Shown piece by piece: positions 33,874 to 44,529 of a DNA stretch of 64,000 bases. Below the pieces are notes generated by a model. That model had not been told where the DNA came from, did not search any database, and saw only the letters and a list, made by a program, of their open reading frames with translations. Position numbers and translations under genes: made by a program. Source of the DNA: Gigaspora margarita (Eukaryota; Glomeromycota; Glomeromycetes; Diversisporales; Gigasporaceae); NCBI GenBank assembly GCA_009809945.1, contig WTPW01002612.1:6936-70935 (forward strand), in the 5' to 3' direction. Position 1 is the stretch's first letter. Each line of letters begins with the position of its first letter.

Positions 33874-34169
33874 CTAAATAGATACTGCAGGATGACCCCT
33901 ATTCTCTTTTTAGTATGTTAGCTATTTTTCTTATGTTTGCGTTTCATGTAGTAGATGGAGTGCAATTTAGGACCTTGGGGTTTAAGAAGTTAGAAATCGA
34001 GAGGTCAGTGGTTTATGTGATTGACAGGTTGGGAGAATGATTGGTAAAGGTTCAATTAATTCATCCTAGTCTAGAGGCTTTCGTCATAGATGTTGAAGTT
34101 TTGAGTATGTAACGCAAGAGCTTGCCTGGATAGCGAACCTATTTCCATATGTTTATCATATAACAATAA
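33874..34169. other. Intergenic
   Basis: Tail of the minisatellite, then unrecognised sequence. Confidence 0.35.
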
Positions 34170-35470
34170 AATAACTGATTGGACAATAATAATTTACAGT
34201 AAACCATCACAATAGTCAGTAAATTATGTAACAAAATTTTTTACATTAAATTGCGATAGAAGCCACAACTCTTAATTCGAATACGAACTACTAACAAGTT
34301 TTGTGATAAAGTTTTTATGGCAAACTATGATAGGAATTAAGACAGTTTATTCCAAAATCAACTAATTTAACAAACCACAATAGCAAGTTATTTTTTGTTT
34401 CTCATTTTCGGTATGGTGCATAACTACGAAAAACGTATACTGGTATTTCTGCTTCTGCTATCAAGAACCTACGCAATAGTTTCGCTTACCTTTTTTTTGC
34501 ATTTGTTCCATTATGCTTTTAGCAACTAGGCTTGACCAATGACTGTAGACCTGGCAGGTCATACTGTCAGTATTCTTGGTCTACTAACCAACAATGTGCT
34601 AATCACACACGTATAACATACTTTCATCACTGATCGTATTATTAATATCCAAAATTACCTCAGTAAATTATGTTATAAGTCGCAACTAAGTCTTGTAACA
34701 AAATTTTTAACAATAGAAATCATGACTATTAATTCCAATGCAAACTGACCACTACATACTTTTTCATTGCAGTAGCCTGTGTGCTAAATCATATCAGAAA
34801 TCACGACCGCAATTACACTACAAACTGACTCAACTACATGCTGCAATAGCAAATAAATTTTACAGTAAATCTTGATAGAAATCACGACTGTTAATTCCAA
34901 TACAAACTAACTCAACGCATATTGGCTGTGCCACAATAGCTCGTAAGTTTCATAACAAAATTTTTTACAGTAATTTTTGATAAAATTTATGACTATACAA
35001 GCTAACTAAACCTTAAATATATACCATCTTTATCACCACAATAGTTAGTAAGTTTTGCAACAAAATTTTTATAGCAAACATTATAGTAATTTCAATATAC
35101 AAACTAATTCACATAATGTGCACTACAATTGTCATTATTTTTTACAGCAAAATTGTTTATAATAAATTATAGTATTGTAGAATTCGCAACTGTAATTTCA
35201 ACGCAAAATGTGTATCATGATAGCAACTTTATAACAAAATTTCATAATAAATCATGATAAAATTTTATGACTATGATTCAACACAACTTTAACACGTACT
35301 GTGTATCACCATAGTCGTTTATAATTTTTTGTAACAAATTTTTTACAATAAGTTATGATATAAAAATTTCAATGCATATGTATGCCACCGCATTAGTAAT
35401 ACAACCTAACTTAACCACGTATTGTGTCATCGTGATAGCTCATAAATAGAGTTGTTAAATTTCATATAAG
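34170..35470. repeat. Degenerate ~100-bp repeat array, block 5 (longest)
   Basis: About a dozen worn units with the themes AAGTTTTGTAACAAAATTTT, TACAGTAAATTATGATAGAA, ATCACGACTGTTAATTCCAA, TACAAACTAACTCAAC and CACAATAGC. It ends about 350 bp before gene C. Confidence 0.7.
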
Positions 35471-35711
35471 TGTAATTTACGAAATATATATATATATTTT
35501 AATTTCTTTAAATTTTTATTTATGCAAATGTGTTTATGATATAAGCAAATTATTAATGGTCGTATAATTTTTATCACTTAGTTATCTTTTTAATTTTTCA
35601 CCGATTGAGAAATAATTGCGTCATTTCAAAATTTATTAATAGATACTGCTTATATAGAACGTGGGTATGTATGGATAATAAAAAGTACTGACTAGTTATA
35701 TCCTGTATATC

Positions 35712-35812
35712 CGAAATTTGATTAGCCATGCAATAGTGGCGTCATGTGTAACATTGATGATTATTTATATCAATAATCAAATGTTTACATCGTTATTGTC
35801 AATTCTCCTATA
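35712..35812 (+). promoter_or_regulatory. Conserved proximal upstream block of gene C
   Basis: TTGATTAGCCATGCAATAGT, GGCGTCATGTGTAACATTGA and CATCGTTATTGTCAATTCTC precede the ATG and recur before copies A and D. Likely promoter or leader; not proven. Confidence 0.4.
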
Positions 35813-37393
35813 ATGAACACATTACCGAACGAATGTCTTTTTGAAATTTTTTACAACTTTCGGACTGATTATGGAAGTTTATTCTCGTGCCTTATCTTAA
35901 GCCGTCAGTGGTGTAGAATTGTTGTACCTCTATTATGGAGTGAACCAACAGTCCGTTTTAACAACCTCAGTATTATAAGTGTATTTCTTTCAACTTTGAA
36001 CGATGAAGAACAAGCAATGATCCCTTTTGAAACTATCCTACCAAAATATGTAAAGCCATTATTTGAGTATACAAGCTTTACTATATCTGTTGGCAATTGT
36101 TTGTATAATGGAATCGACCATTATTTTTCGGAAGAGAATACATTTTTTAAAAATGCTGTTAAATGCTCTTTGATCGCAATGTTTTTAAGAACAAGTAAGA
36201 AACTTAAAAATTTATCGATAAAATTTGATGGAATTATTCACGACAAAACAATTAAAGACCTTTGCAGAAACACCACCATTGTCTCTCTAAGTATTGATAA
36301 CACCTATAAAAAACTCTTTGGTTCTGAAGTAATTGAGATCATCAATGAAAACGTTACTATAACTTCTTTAAAACTTTTAGGAAATCACCTTGGCCTTGAA
36401 GGAAGTTGTGTATTAGCAGAAACACTTTGCAAGAATACTACTCTAACTTCTTTAGCTCTTTTTGGTGATCAACGTCTAGATATATTAGCAAAGGCTATTT
36501 GTGTAAATAACACCCTGACTTTTTTGGAAATTGGGGGCTTTGATTTTGATTCAGATGGAGGGGAAGAATTGGCAAAAGCACTTTGCAAGAATACTGCTTT
36601 AACTTCTTTGATTCTCAAATACGATTATCATGGATCCAACGGAGTAAGAGCATTAACAAATGCACTTTGCGAGAATACTACACTAACTTCTTTGACTCTT
36701 CAGTCACGTCTCGGTGATTTAGAAGTAAAAGAATTAGCAGCAGCCTTTTGTAAAAACATCACTTTAACCTCTTTAACTCTTAATCGACTTAATGCACTTG
36801 GTCTTGAAAATGAGAAAGCATTAATGGAGATTCTTCGTAAAAACACTACACTGACATCTCTAAATCTTGAGAATAATCTATTTTGTTCTGAGGGAGTAAA
36901 ATTGTTAACAGAGGTTCTTTGTGAAAACAATACTTTGACTTCTTTAAATTTTCGGATGAATTTGATTAATTGTGAAGGAGGAAAGGCATTTGCAGAAGCT
37001 CTTTGCAAAAACACCACTCTTACTACTTTAAATCTTTCTTCAAATTATATTGGCTCAGAAGGAGGGAAAGCACTATTAGAAGCTCTTAGTAAAAATATAT
37101 CTCTAATCTTCTTAAATATTAGTGGTAATTGTCTTGGTTATGATATAGCAAAAGAATTAGAGGAAGCTCTTTGTAAAAACAAATCCCTGACCTCTTTAGA
37201 TATTCGTAGCAATGGGCTTACTTGTGAGGTAGCAGAAGCATTAGCAAGAGCTCTTTACAAGAATACAACTTTAACTTCTTTAGATCTTTCATCTAATCGC
37301 ATCGGTTCTGAAGGAAAAAAAGCTTTAACAGAGGCACTTCATATAAATCATACCCTGACTTATTTGAATTTTAGGGAAAATTATTTTCTCTAA
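35813..37393 (+). CDS. F-box/LRR protein, copy C (intact)
   Basis: Uninterrupted 526-residue protein and the only complete member in the window. Residues 1-45 form the F-box (MNTLPNECLFEIFYNFRTDY ... LLWSEPTV), 50-155 a less conserved linker, and 156-526 about 13 leucine-rich repeats of 28 residues, ending LNFRENYFL. Repeats follow TTLTSLNLS.N.....G..A, LAEALCKN, the ribonuclease-inhibitor LRR class, giving a curved solenoid. Family knowledge makes it a likely SCF ubiquitin-ligase substrate receptor, probably nuclear or cytosolic; no signal peptide or membrane segment is visible. The start is set by the F-box and by conservation in all four copies. No intron is needed. Substrate unknown. A minus-strand open frame at 36700-37017 is a shadow. 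Confidence 0.9.
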   Translation: MNTLPNECLFEIFYNFRTDYGSLFSCLILSRQWCRIVVPLLWSEPTVRFNNLSIISVFLSTLNDEEQAMIPFETILPKYVKPLFEYTSFTISVGNCLYNGIDHYFSEENTFFKNAVKCSLIAMFLRTSKKLKNLSIKFDGIIHDKTIKDLCRNTTIVSLSIDNTYKKLFGSEVIEIINENVTITSLKLLGNHLGLEGSCVLAETLCKNTTLTSLALFGDQRLDILAKAICVNNTLTFLEIGGFDFDSDGGEELAKALCKNTALTSLILKYDYHGSNGVRALTNALCENTTLTSLTLQSRLGDLEVKELAAAFCKNITLTSLTLNRLNALGLENEKALMEILRKNTTLTSLNLENNLFCSEGVKLLTEVLCENNTLTSLNFRMNLINCEGGKAFAEALCKNTTLTTLNLSSNYIGSEGGKALLEALSKNISLIFLNISGNCLGYDIAKELEEALCKNKSLTSLDIRSNGLTCEVAEALARALYKNTTLTSLDLSSNRIGSEGKKALTEALHINHTLTYLNFRENYFL

Positions 37394-37601
37394 CTCGAAG
37401 ACTTTGAAATTTTTATGAAAATTTAATTAACTAGGAAATGCAAATAAAGTAAATTGCTGCTTTTACCAGTTTAAAACATTTGTTTTAAATAAATGCATCG
37501 TTTAGTAAGATATAAAAAAATATTATCCAAATAATAATATTAAATTTTTGAAAGTGTATTTACATGAATTCACTCTTGCAGAACAAGCGACAAAATAATA
37601 A
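37394..37601 (+). other. 3' flank of gene C
   Basis: Conserved with the flank of copy D (GAAATTTTTATGAAAATT, TAACTAGG, GCTGCTTTTACCAGTTTA, TTACATGAATTCACTCTTGC). Probably 3'UTR and terminator region; no defined polyadenylation signal claimed. Confidence 0.45.
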
Positions 37602-39412
37602 TTAATGGATAGGATTTACCTATATTAGATCTAGTACTTTGTACTAGAATTAGTACATGATTAAACTTAATTTTCTATTAATTTTTAAAATTAACTACTT
37701 GATTAAATATTTTTTTATAATATTTAACTTCTGGGCTACTTGTTTTAGAAATTTATAGCTTTATATAGCTTTTTAAATTTATACATTTTTTTTTAAATTT
37801 GCAATTGCTAGTTTAACCTCCTAAATTTTAGTGCATTTACTAGGTGTTTTACAAAATATTTCGATTATAAAAAATTTTTTTACTAAATAAATTTATTTGA
37901 ACTATTAATATAGTTATAAATATAAGTTTGTTAGTTTTGATTATAAAATTTCATTAAGATTGAATTAATATATAAGAAGTAATCTAACTTTAGAGGGTAC
38001 TATTTAAAATTATATATGATCTTAATGGTAAATTTTTTTTATAATTAATTTTATGAAAAATTATATTAAGTAAACTAATTTTAATACTTAAGACAAGTTT
38101 GCAGAGCAGGTTTTTCTGATTCTAATGATAGTAAAATTATTAAAATGGTTAAAAACTCAGTGAAATAAATATTTTTAAAGATTAGGTATTAAAATTTAGT
38201 AATAAAACTAATTTATAAATTTATGTAAATTGATCAATCAGAATTAGTGATTTGTGCAACCTAGTAAAATTTGAGCTAACCCAGAAAAACTTTGTTATAT
38301 ATACAACTATATTTTTTAAATATAATAATAGTTCAAAATTTTACCATAATAGATAAATTTATTTTATTTATATATTGTAAAATTTTAATAAAAATTAGTT
38401 GTAATTTAAAAAAGTTTTATTAATAGCATATTTTAGTTTTAAATGAAAATTTCAAAATACTATATAAAACTATATAAAAAGATCTACACACCCTCTACCC
38501 TTAAAATTTTTAAATTTTTACTAGTAAAATCTATATGGGCAACCGTCAATAGAAATCAAGCAAATCAATATTTGAAAAAAAATTAATTCCTTAACTTTCA
38601 CAGCTCATATCTCAATGAATTTTAAAGCTATCTTAATAATTTAATATTTAAAGAAAGCTTATGATCTAAGCTTTCTTTTGAATATTAAATTATTAAGATA
38701 GCTTTAAAATTCATTGAGATATGAGTTATGAAAGTTAAGAAATTAATTTTTATTCAAATATTGATTTGCTTGATTTCTATTTATGGCTGCCAATATATAT
38801 ATAAACTAGATGTAATTTTTTTTAAAATATAAAGTAATATAACTTGAGATATACTATTTTAGTATTAAAGAAATTTTTGTAATTATAATTAGATATTAAA
38901 TATTTATAATTTTAATTAAGAATTTAAAAAATTTAATCAGTAAAAATTTTTTTGAACTCTAGTTAAACTAATATGGCTTACTATATAGAGTAATAATTTG
39001 CAAAATTTTTAAAAAAAGATTATAATATAAGTAATAATTTTTACAATATAACTAAAATAATTTTTTTTCATAACAAGTCTTTATAATTTTTATTTATCGA
39101 AACTTTTAATTTGCAAAATATATTAATAAAATATAATTATAATTAACTTTACAAATATATAAAAACTATTTATTAAAATCAAAAACAATTTCAGAAAAAT
39201 TTTTTAATTTACAAAAAAATACAATATATAAAAATATCTTTTTATAAAAACTTTATTATTAATTTAAAAAGCATACTGCTAAACAATTTTTGAATACTTA
39301 TTAGATTTTTGTATATAAAATAAATCAAGCTACTAATTTTTTTAAATTTTTAATGCATTTTTTTAAAATGTACTAAATCTAGTACAAAAGAGTAAATCTA
39401 ATCTATTAATAA
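37602..39412. mobile_element. ~1.8-kb foldback insertion behind gene C
   Basis: The flank of D reads continuously from GACAAAATAATAATAAATAA to GGAAGCAACTATGCGTGCTT; in C the same two blocks are 1.8 kb apart. The ends of the extra DNA are inverted relatives: left TTAATGGATAGGATTTAC, right (reverse complement) TTAATAGATTAGATTTAC. Similarity continues inward (GTACTAGAATTAGTACAT against GTACTAGATTTAGTACAT). The interior is very AT-rich, has no coding frame, and holds a long palindrome at 38538-38791. Target duplication unclear because the site is (AAT)n. Confidence 0.65.
38538..38791. repeat. 254-bp palindrome
   Basis: Arms of about 124 bp (left GGCAACCGTCAATAGAAATC, right ending GATTTCTATTTATGGCTGCC) meet at AAGCTTATGATCTAAGCTT near 38664. 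Few mismatches. Weaker symmetry extends outward (CTAGTAAAATCTATAT against CTAGTTTATATATATA), so the whole surrounding element may be one decayed hairpin. Sequence left of it (GATCTACACACCCTCTACCC) has a relative near 58430. Confidence 0.85.
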
Positions 39413-39607
39413 ATAATAATAAAAAAAGGAAGCACCTATGCATGCTTGAAGTTAATATCTGTTCAAAATAGCATCTTCAAGCACTTGTAAGAGTTACTGT
39501 AGTACAATAAGCCAAAATGTTATTTTATTTTGATTTCAGTTACATAAATCTATATACTGTATTACCATGAAATAATGCATACCTGTACTGCATTCAATTG
39601 GGTGGCA

Positions 39608-39903
39608 ATCATTTCATTAACAATCACTTCATTGATCCTTATTTCACTGACAAATATTTACTGTCAAGTTTATTTTACAAACAGTTCATTTTACCAAAGC
39701 TCATTTTACTGACAAAGTAATTCTGTTCATTTTTATTAGGATCAGGATAAGGTGAGAGTAAAATTAGGGTTAAAGTTAGTGTTATTTATAGAAAAAACTT
39801 TTTGGTAAATGAGCTTCAGTGAAACAAACTGTCAGTAAATAAACTTGTAGATAAATAATTTGTCAGTGAAATGGAGGTCTATGAAGTAATTGTCAATAAA
39901 ATA
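39608..39903. mobile_element. ~296-bp foldback element
   Basis: Left arm CATTTCATTAACAATCACTT, TTATTTCACTGACAAAT, CAAAGCTCATTTTACTGACA; right arm gives the matching reverse complements (e.g. ATTTTATTGACAATTACTTC, CCATTTCACTGACAAAT). The arms are about 105 bp with an ~85-bp loop. No coding capacity. Confidence 0.75.
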
Positions 39904-40491
39904 ATATGGACCTATTTCGATTACCTATGAGCTATTTTGAGAACCACCAAGTCAAATTCAATGAATTTTTTTTTTTGAATTGTATGCATCTATAGAATTC
40001 AAACAAAAAAAGTTCATTGAATTTGACTTGGTGGTTGTCATGATATCTTCGCTCAAAGTTTAGAAAATTTAGTTATTATTTCTATTTTGATAGATGTTTT
40101 GAGTTTTTTAAAACTTCAAGCAAAGATATCTTGACAAGCATCAAGTCAAATTTGATGAACTTTTTTTTTTGAATTCTATGAGTCAATAAAATTTAAACAA
40201 AAAAAAGTTCATTGAATTTGACTTGGCAGTTGTCAAGATACCTTTGCTCACAGTTTAGAAAATTTTGGTTATTACTTCTATTTGATAAACATTCTGAATT
40301 TTTTGAAAATTTGAGCGAAGATATCTTGACTACTACCAAGTCAAATTTAATGAAATTTTTTTTAAAATTCTATAAATCTATAAAATTCAAAAAAAAAGTT
40401 CATTGAATTTGACTTGGTGGTTATTAAAATACCTTTGCTCAAAGTTTAGAAAAATTTAAATCTATTTTGTATTGATCTACAGACCTGTGAC
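39881..40491. repeat. 611-bp direct repeat, left copy
   Basis: Appears identical to 40904-41514 throughout the part compared. It contains about three units of the 'GAAGATATC' foldback family (39945-40460). The identity includes matching 64-codon frames at 40212-40406 and 41235-41429, which are foldback sequence and not genes. Beyond 40491 the copies stay similar for ~45 bp and then diverge. Confidence 0.9.
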
Positions 40492-40903
40492 ACAAATGTA
40501 ATATCACAGGGTGTGACAAATACACTATTCCTTGATATAAAACTTGGGAAGTTATAAATTTATTACCTAATGGTTGTAAAACCCTCTGCTATAAAATAAT
40601 TAAAAAACTCTTCTAGCAATTCTTAAGACTTCTTTCTCTTTGTCCCTATAATTCTTTTTCAAATTTCACCTTGGGCTTTTGTATTTCCAATGACATTTTC
40701 TAGGCATTTGCCTAGATAGTAATGATATTGTAAAATACACACATGATCATGTTTCCTGGAAAGATTATATTACAGGTTTAGCCAAACCTCTCAACCAGGT
40801 CCCTACAGATGCAGGCTTTTGAAACTGGGTCAAAACTTCTGCACATCTTAAATTGCTCTTATACTATATGTACTTCGAGCTAGAACAAAATGGTCCTTAA
40901 TGN
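40492..40903. other. Spacer between the direct repeats
   Basis: Less repetitive sequence, no gene recognised. It ends with a single N at 40903, exactly where the second repeat copy starts. Confidence 0.5.
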
Positions 40904-41514
40904 ATGAAGTAATTGTCAATAAAATAATATGGACCTATTTCGATTACCTATGAGCTATTTTGAGAACCACCAAGTCAAATTCAATGAATTTTTTTTTTTG
41001 AATTGTATGCATCTATAGAATTCAAACAAAAAAAGTTCATTGAATTTGACTTGGTGGTTGTCATGATATCTTCGCTCAAAGTTTAGAAAATTTAGTTATT
41101 ATTTCTATTTTGATAGATGTTTTGAGTTTTTTAAAACTTCAAGCAAAGATATCTTGACAAGCATCAAGTCAAATTTGATGAACTTTTTTTTTTGAATTCT
41201 ATGAGTCAATAAAATTTAAACAAAAAAAAGTTCATTGAATTTGACTTGGCAGTTGTCAAGATACCTTTGCTCACAGTTTAGAAAATTTTGGTTATTACTT
41301 CTATTTGATAAACATTCTGAATTTTTTGAAAATTTGAGCGAAGATATCTTGACTACTACCAAGTCAAATTTAATGAAATTTTTTTTAAAATTCTATAAAT
41401 CTATAAAATTCAAAAAAAAAGTTCATTGAATTTGACTTGGTGGTTATTAAAATACCTTTGCTCAAAGTTTAGAAAAATTTAAATCTATTTTGTATTGATC
41501 TACAGACCTGTGAC
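40904..41514. repeat. 611-bp direct repeat, right copy
   Basis: See 39881-40491. Starts at the base after N40903, which suggests a join between contigs. Confidence 0.9.
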
Positions 41515-42386
41515 ATGAATGTAATGTCACAGAGTGTGACAAATACATTATTCCTATTTTATATATCAGTCACCCGATTTGTAACATCTAAAATTTTATC
41601 ATATGATTTTCATATATTACACAAAATTTTAAAGTTCCTTTTTAAAGATTTTGTCTAAAATCTTTATCATAATGCATAATGTCTCTTAAGACAAAATTAT
41701 TCTTGAGGTTATTACGAATCGAATAATATAAAAATCATAAGAAATAAATATTTCTACATGAAATACCACATCTTCAAAGTTGGTCTTTCATTTTGCCTTT
41801 GTTGGTATGATGTTCTTTCAGTTTAAAAAAATTTTGCTTAAAAAGTAAATCCAAAGATTCACCTGCACAAGAGCTTTCAAAAATGCTTTGGATCATAAGG
41901 TAGTACTTGATTAACAAAAATAAGGTGAAGTATTTTATAATATTTAATATTGTAGATCGTTTCATTTATTTAAATCACATTTTAGCCAACTACATATTTT
42001 TGAGCTATTCTAGTACTATGACTTGTTTAATTTGATCTCTGCAACAATTTGTAGAAGAGTAAAGTCTATAAGTTCATTTTTATGTTGCCAATTATTGTGC
42101 ATTTTTTGTTTAATCAGTATTGTTTTTTTTTTTAAAAAAAAAAACTTGCAGTTGCAATCTGAAATATGCCTGTTAAAGCAAGCTTCAGAACAAATTAATG
42201 ACCTAGAGGTATGACATAACTGCATATTCCAAGGACTTTTGAATTTATTAATTCTTGGCATATAGTGCTAGTTACCAGGCAAAATCTGTTCAATTATGAA
42301 AGGCATATTAAATCCAGGACAATGAAACAGACTTATATGAAAGATAAAATATACCAAGACGGAAAGCAAACAATCAAGATTATATA
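41515..42386. other. Intergenic, no supported gene
   Basis: ATATATCAGTCACCCGATTT at 41561-41580 is the reverse complement of a block near 58550, so it is part of a dispersed repeat. Short open frames at 41774-42447 overlap on both strands and are not supported. Confidence 0.4.
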
Positions 42387-43198
42387 CAGTGGTCTACCAT
42401 ATTATTGTGGACACTTTTTAAAAATTTATACAGAGCTAAATATTTAAGATATTAAGCTAAAAATTAAATTATAAATGCTTTAAATCTATATCTTTTAAAT
42501 AAAAAAAAGTTTAAAAGATTTTATGCTACAGTTTTTAAAATTATTAAGTTTAAGTAAAATATTAGATTTTTATATTTGACCGATTTTTATTGTTGTACAA
42601 AATTAATTAAAATAATAACTGTATAGCAAAAATTGATTTTTTATTAAGCTAATTGGATTTCAAAAATAAGTAAAAATTATTCAGTATGACAAATTACATA
42701 TAATCTCAAATTTTTATAAAATTTTAAAAAATTTTAAGGTAGTTATTATTTCTAAATATAGTAATACAATTATCAATTCAAAACTATATCAATTACCAAA
42801 TATAGTAATTTTATTACTATATATAGTAATTAAATAAAAATTTTTTAAAAAATTATAAAATTTTTAAGATATGTGCAATTTGTTATACTAAATAACTTTA
42901 TTTAAAAAAAATTGCTAGTTTATTAATAAAAAATTTAAGTTTATATATTACTATATTTAGTAATTCTAGTTACTATGTAAACTATATTAAATTTTAGAAA
43001 ATCAGTCAATTGTAAAAATCTAAAATTTTACTTAAACTTAATTATCTCAAAAACTGTAGCATAAAATTTTTTAAACTTTTTTTTATTTAAAAGATATAGA
43101 TTTAAAGAATTTCTAATTTAATTTTTAGCTTAATATCATAAATATTTAGCTCTGTATAAATTTTTAAAAAGTGTCCACAATAATATGGTAGGCCACTG
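42387..43198. mobile_element. 812-bp mariner-like foldback element
   Basis: Ends CAGTGGTCTACCATATTATT and, reversed, CAGTGGCCTACCATATTATT; both are bounded by TA (42385-42386, 43199-43200). The inverted arms stay about 95% alike for at least 200 bp and recognisably further, leaving little unique centre. TA target and CAGTG end fit the Tc1/mariner superfamily. No transposase frame. Confidence 0.88.
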
Positions 43199-43484
43199 TA
43201 CATGTTAAGGCAGTGTTGATACTGGAAGGTCACTAGAAGGCCACTAGAAGAAAATCAATAGTGTTACTAGAACTTAAAGTTCCAGTGACATATTAATTTT
43301 CTTCCAGTAGCTTTCCAGTGAACCTGGAGGTTCCAATGAAATGAAGGATTCAAATATCATCAAATATTAACAGAAGCAAATTACGCAGACAGGTCATACA
43401 AAAGTGATATTGTTATGAAATAGAAATGGATTGAAAGAGGATGACCTTTTAGTGCTCAATACTACGTTAGGGTATACCATATTG
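43199..43484. other. Small inverted repeat and spacer
   Basis: Within 43225-43345 the sequence folds back (ACTAGAAGAAAATCAATAGT against ATTAATTTTCTTCCAGT). A block GGCAGTGTTGATACTGGAAG at 43207 resembles ATGTTGTTGACTGGAAG at 45121. Not resolved further. Confidence 0.4.
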
Positions 43485-44503
43485 CAGAGTTGACAATGGA
43501 CTATGTTCATTAAAAATAAATTTGCCAATGGACCTAAATGGACCAATGCCATAATCCATTGATCTATTGGTCTATTGGTCCTTTGTTTATTTTGACAAAA
43601 ATTATTTTTGTATTAATATACTAGAATTCAGAATTAACTTTTAGTTTGAAACTCTTTAATGATTTAAGTATATTTAAAACTTTTGTTCAACTTAAGCACA
43701 ACATACCATATGTGTCCGAAAATAAGCTACCTTTTTTGGATGATTTTGGATACAAAAAATCTGGGGGTAGCTTATTTCAGATAAAATTGATTTTTGGTCA
43801 ATCACCAATAGTTGTTACATAGTAAAGTCTAAATTATACTATGTAAATCTGTTATTAGTGCTTAAGTAAACATATTTGGAAGACTAAACTACACCTATTT
43901 TGATAGTTTTATCAAAATAGGAGTACTTTTCATTATTTAACTTTTAATTTTTACATTCAACGAATATATTTTGCTAATAAAATTTTATTCTCTTTATTGA
44001 AAGTAAAAATTAAAATCAAATTAATAAAATTTCTTCAATTTCATTATAAATTTCAGAGTATATATATTTTGATATTCTGAATAAGTTTACTTAAGTGGCT
44101 TTAATTGAATTACTTAGTAAAATTTGGACTTTACTATATAGTAACTTTTATCGATCGTTGGTAGCTTATTTTTGGGGCAAAGACATTTTTATGTTTCTTA
44201 ACCAAAAGAAGGAGTAGCTTATTTTGGAGGTAGTTTATTTTCAGCAATATATGGTACTTTGTTCATGATATAGATTGCCTTAAGATAGTTCACAGAGTAA
44301 TTCAATTGTGACTTTAAAAATTTAGATAAAATTTGTAATTATTTTATATTAAGTACAATAAGTAGTATATAACAAAAAACTATATTATTATTTAACCTAC
44401 TTGTCTATTGGTCCATAGAAATAATGACTACCCCAATAGAACCAATGGATCTGGTCAATGGATCTGAGGTCCATTGGTCCAATGGACAAATGTGCCAACT
44501 CTG
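43485..44503. mobile_element. hAT-type element carrying a nested insertion
   Basis: Ends CAGAGTTGACA and, reversed, CAGAGTTGGCACA. The flanking octamers CCATATTG (43477-43484) and CCGTGTTG (44504-44511) agree at six of eight positions, as expected for an aged 8-bp duplication. Inside both ends CCATTGGTCC/CAATGGACC motifs recur. A second element (43704-44256) sits within it. No transposase. Confidence 0.65.
43704..44256. mobile_element. Nested 553-bp TIR element
   Basis: Left end TACCATATGTGTCCGAAAAT (then AAGCTACC), right end reversed TACCATATATTGCTGAAAAT (then AAACTACC). TA lies at each tip, consistent with a mariner/pogo-like TA duplication. GTAGCTTATTT recurs internally. No coding capacity. 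Confidence 0.7.
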
Positions 44504-44529
44504 CCGTGTTGCTTAAATATGCTTTTTTT

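Noticed and set aside
36700-37017. 105-codon minus-strand open frame
   Set aside because: Antisense shadow of the LRR repeats of gene C.
40212-41429. Two identical 64-codon frames (40212-40406, 41235-41429)
   Set aside because: They are parts of the foldback repeat inside the 611-bp duplication, with inverted-repeat composition.
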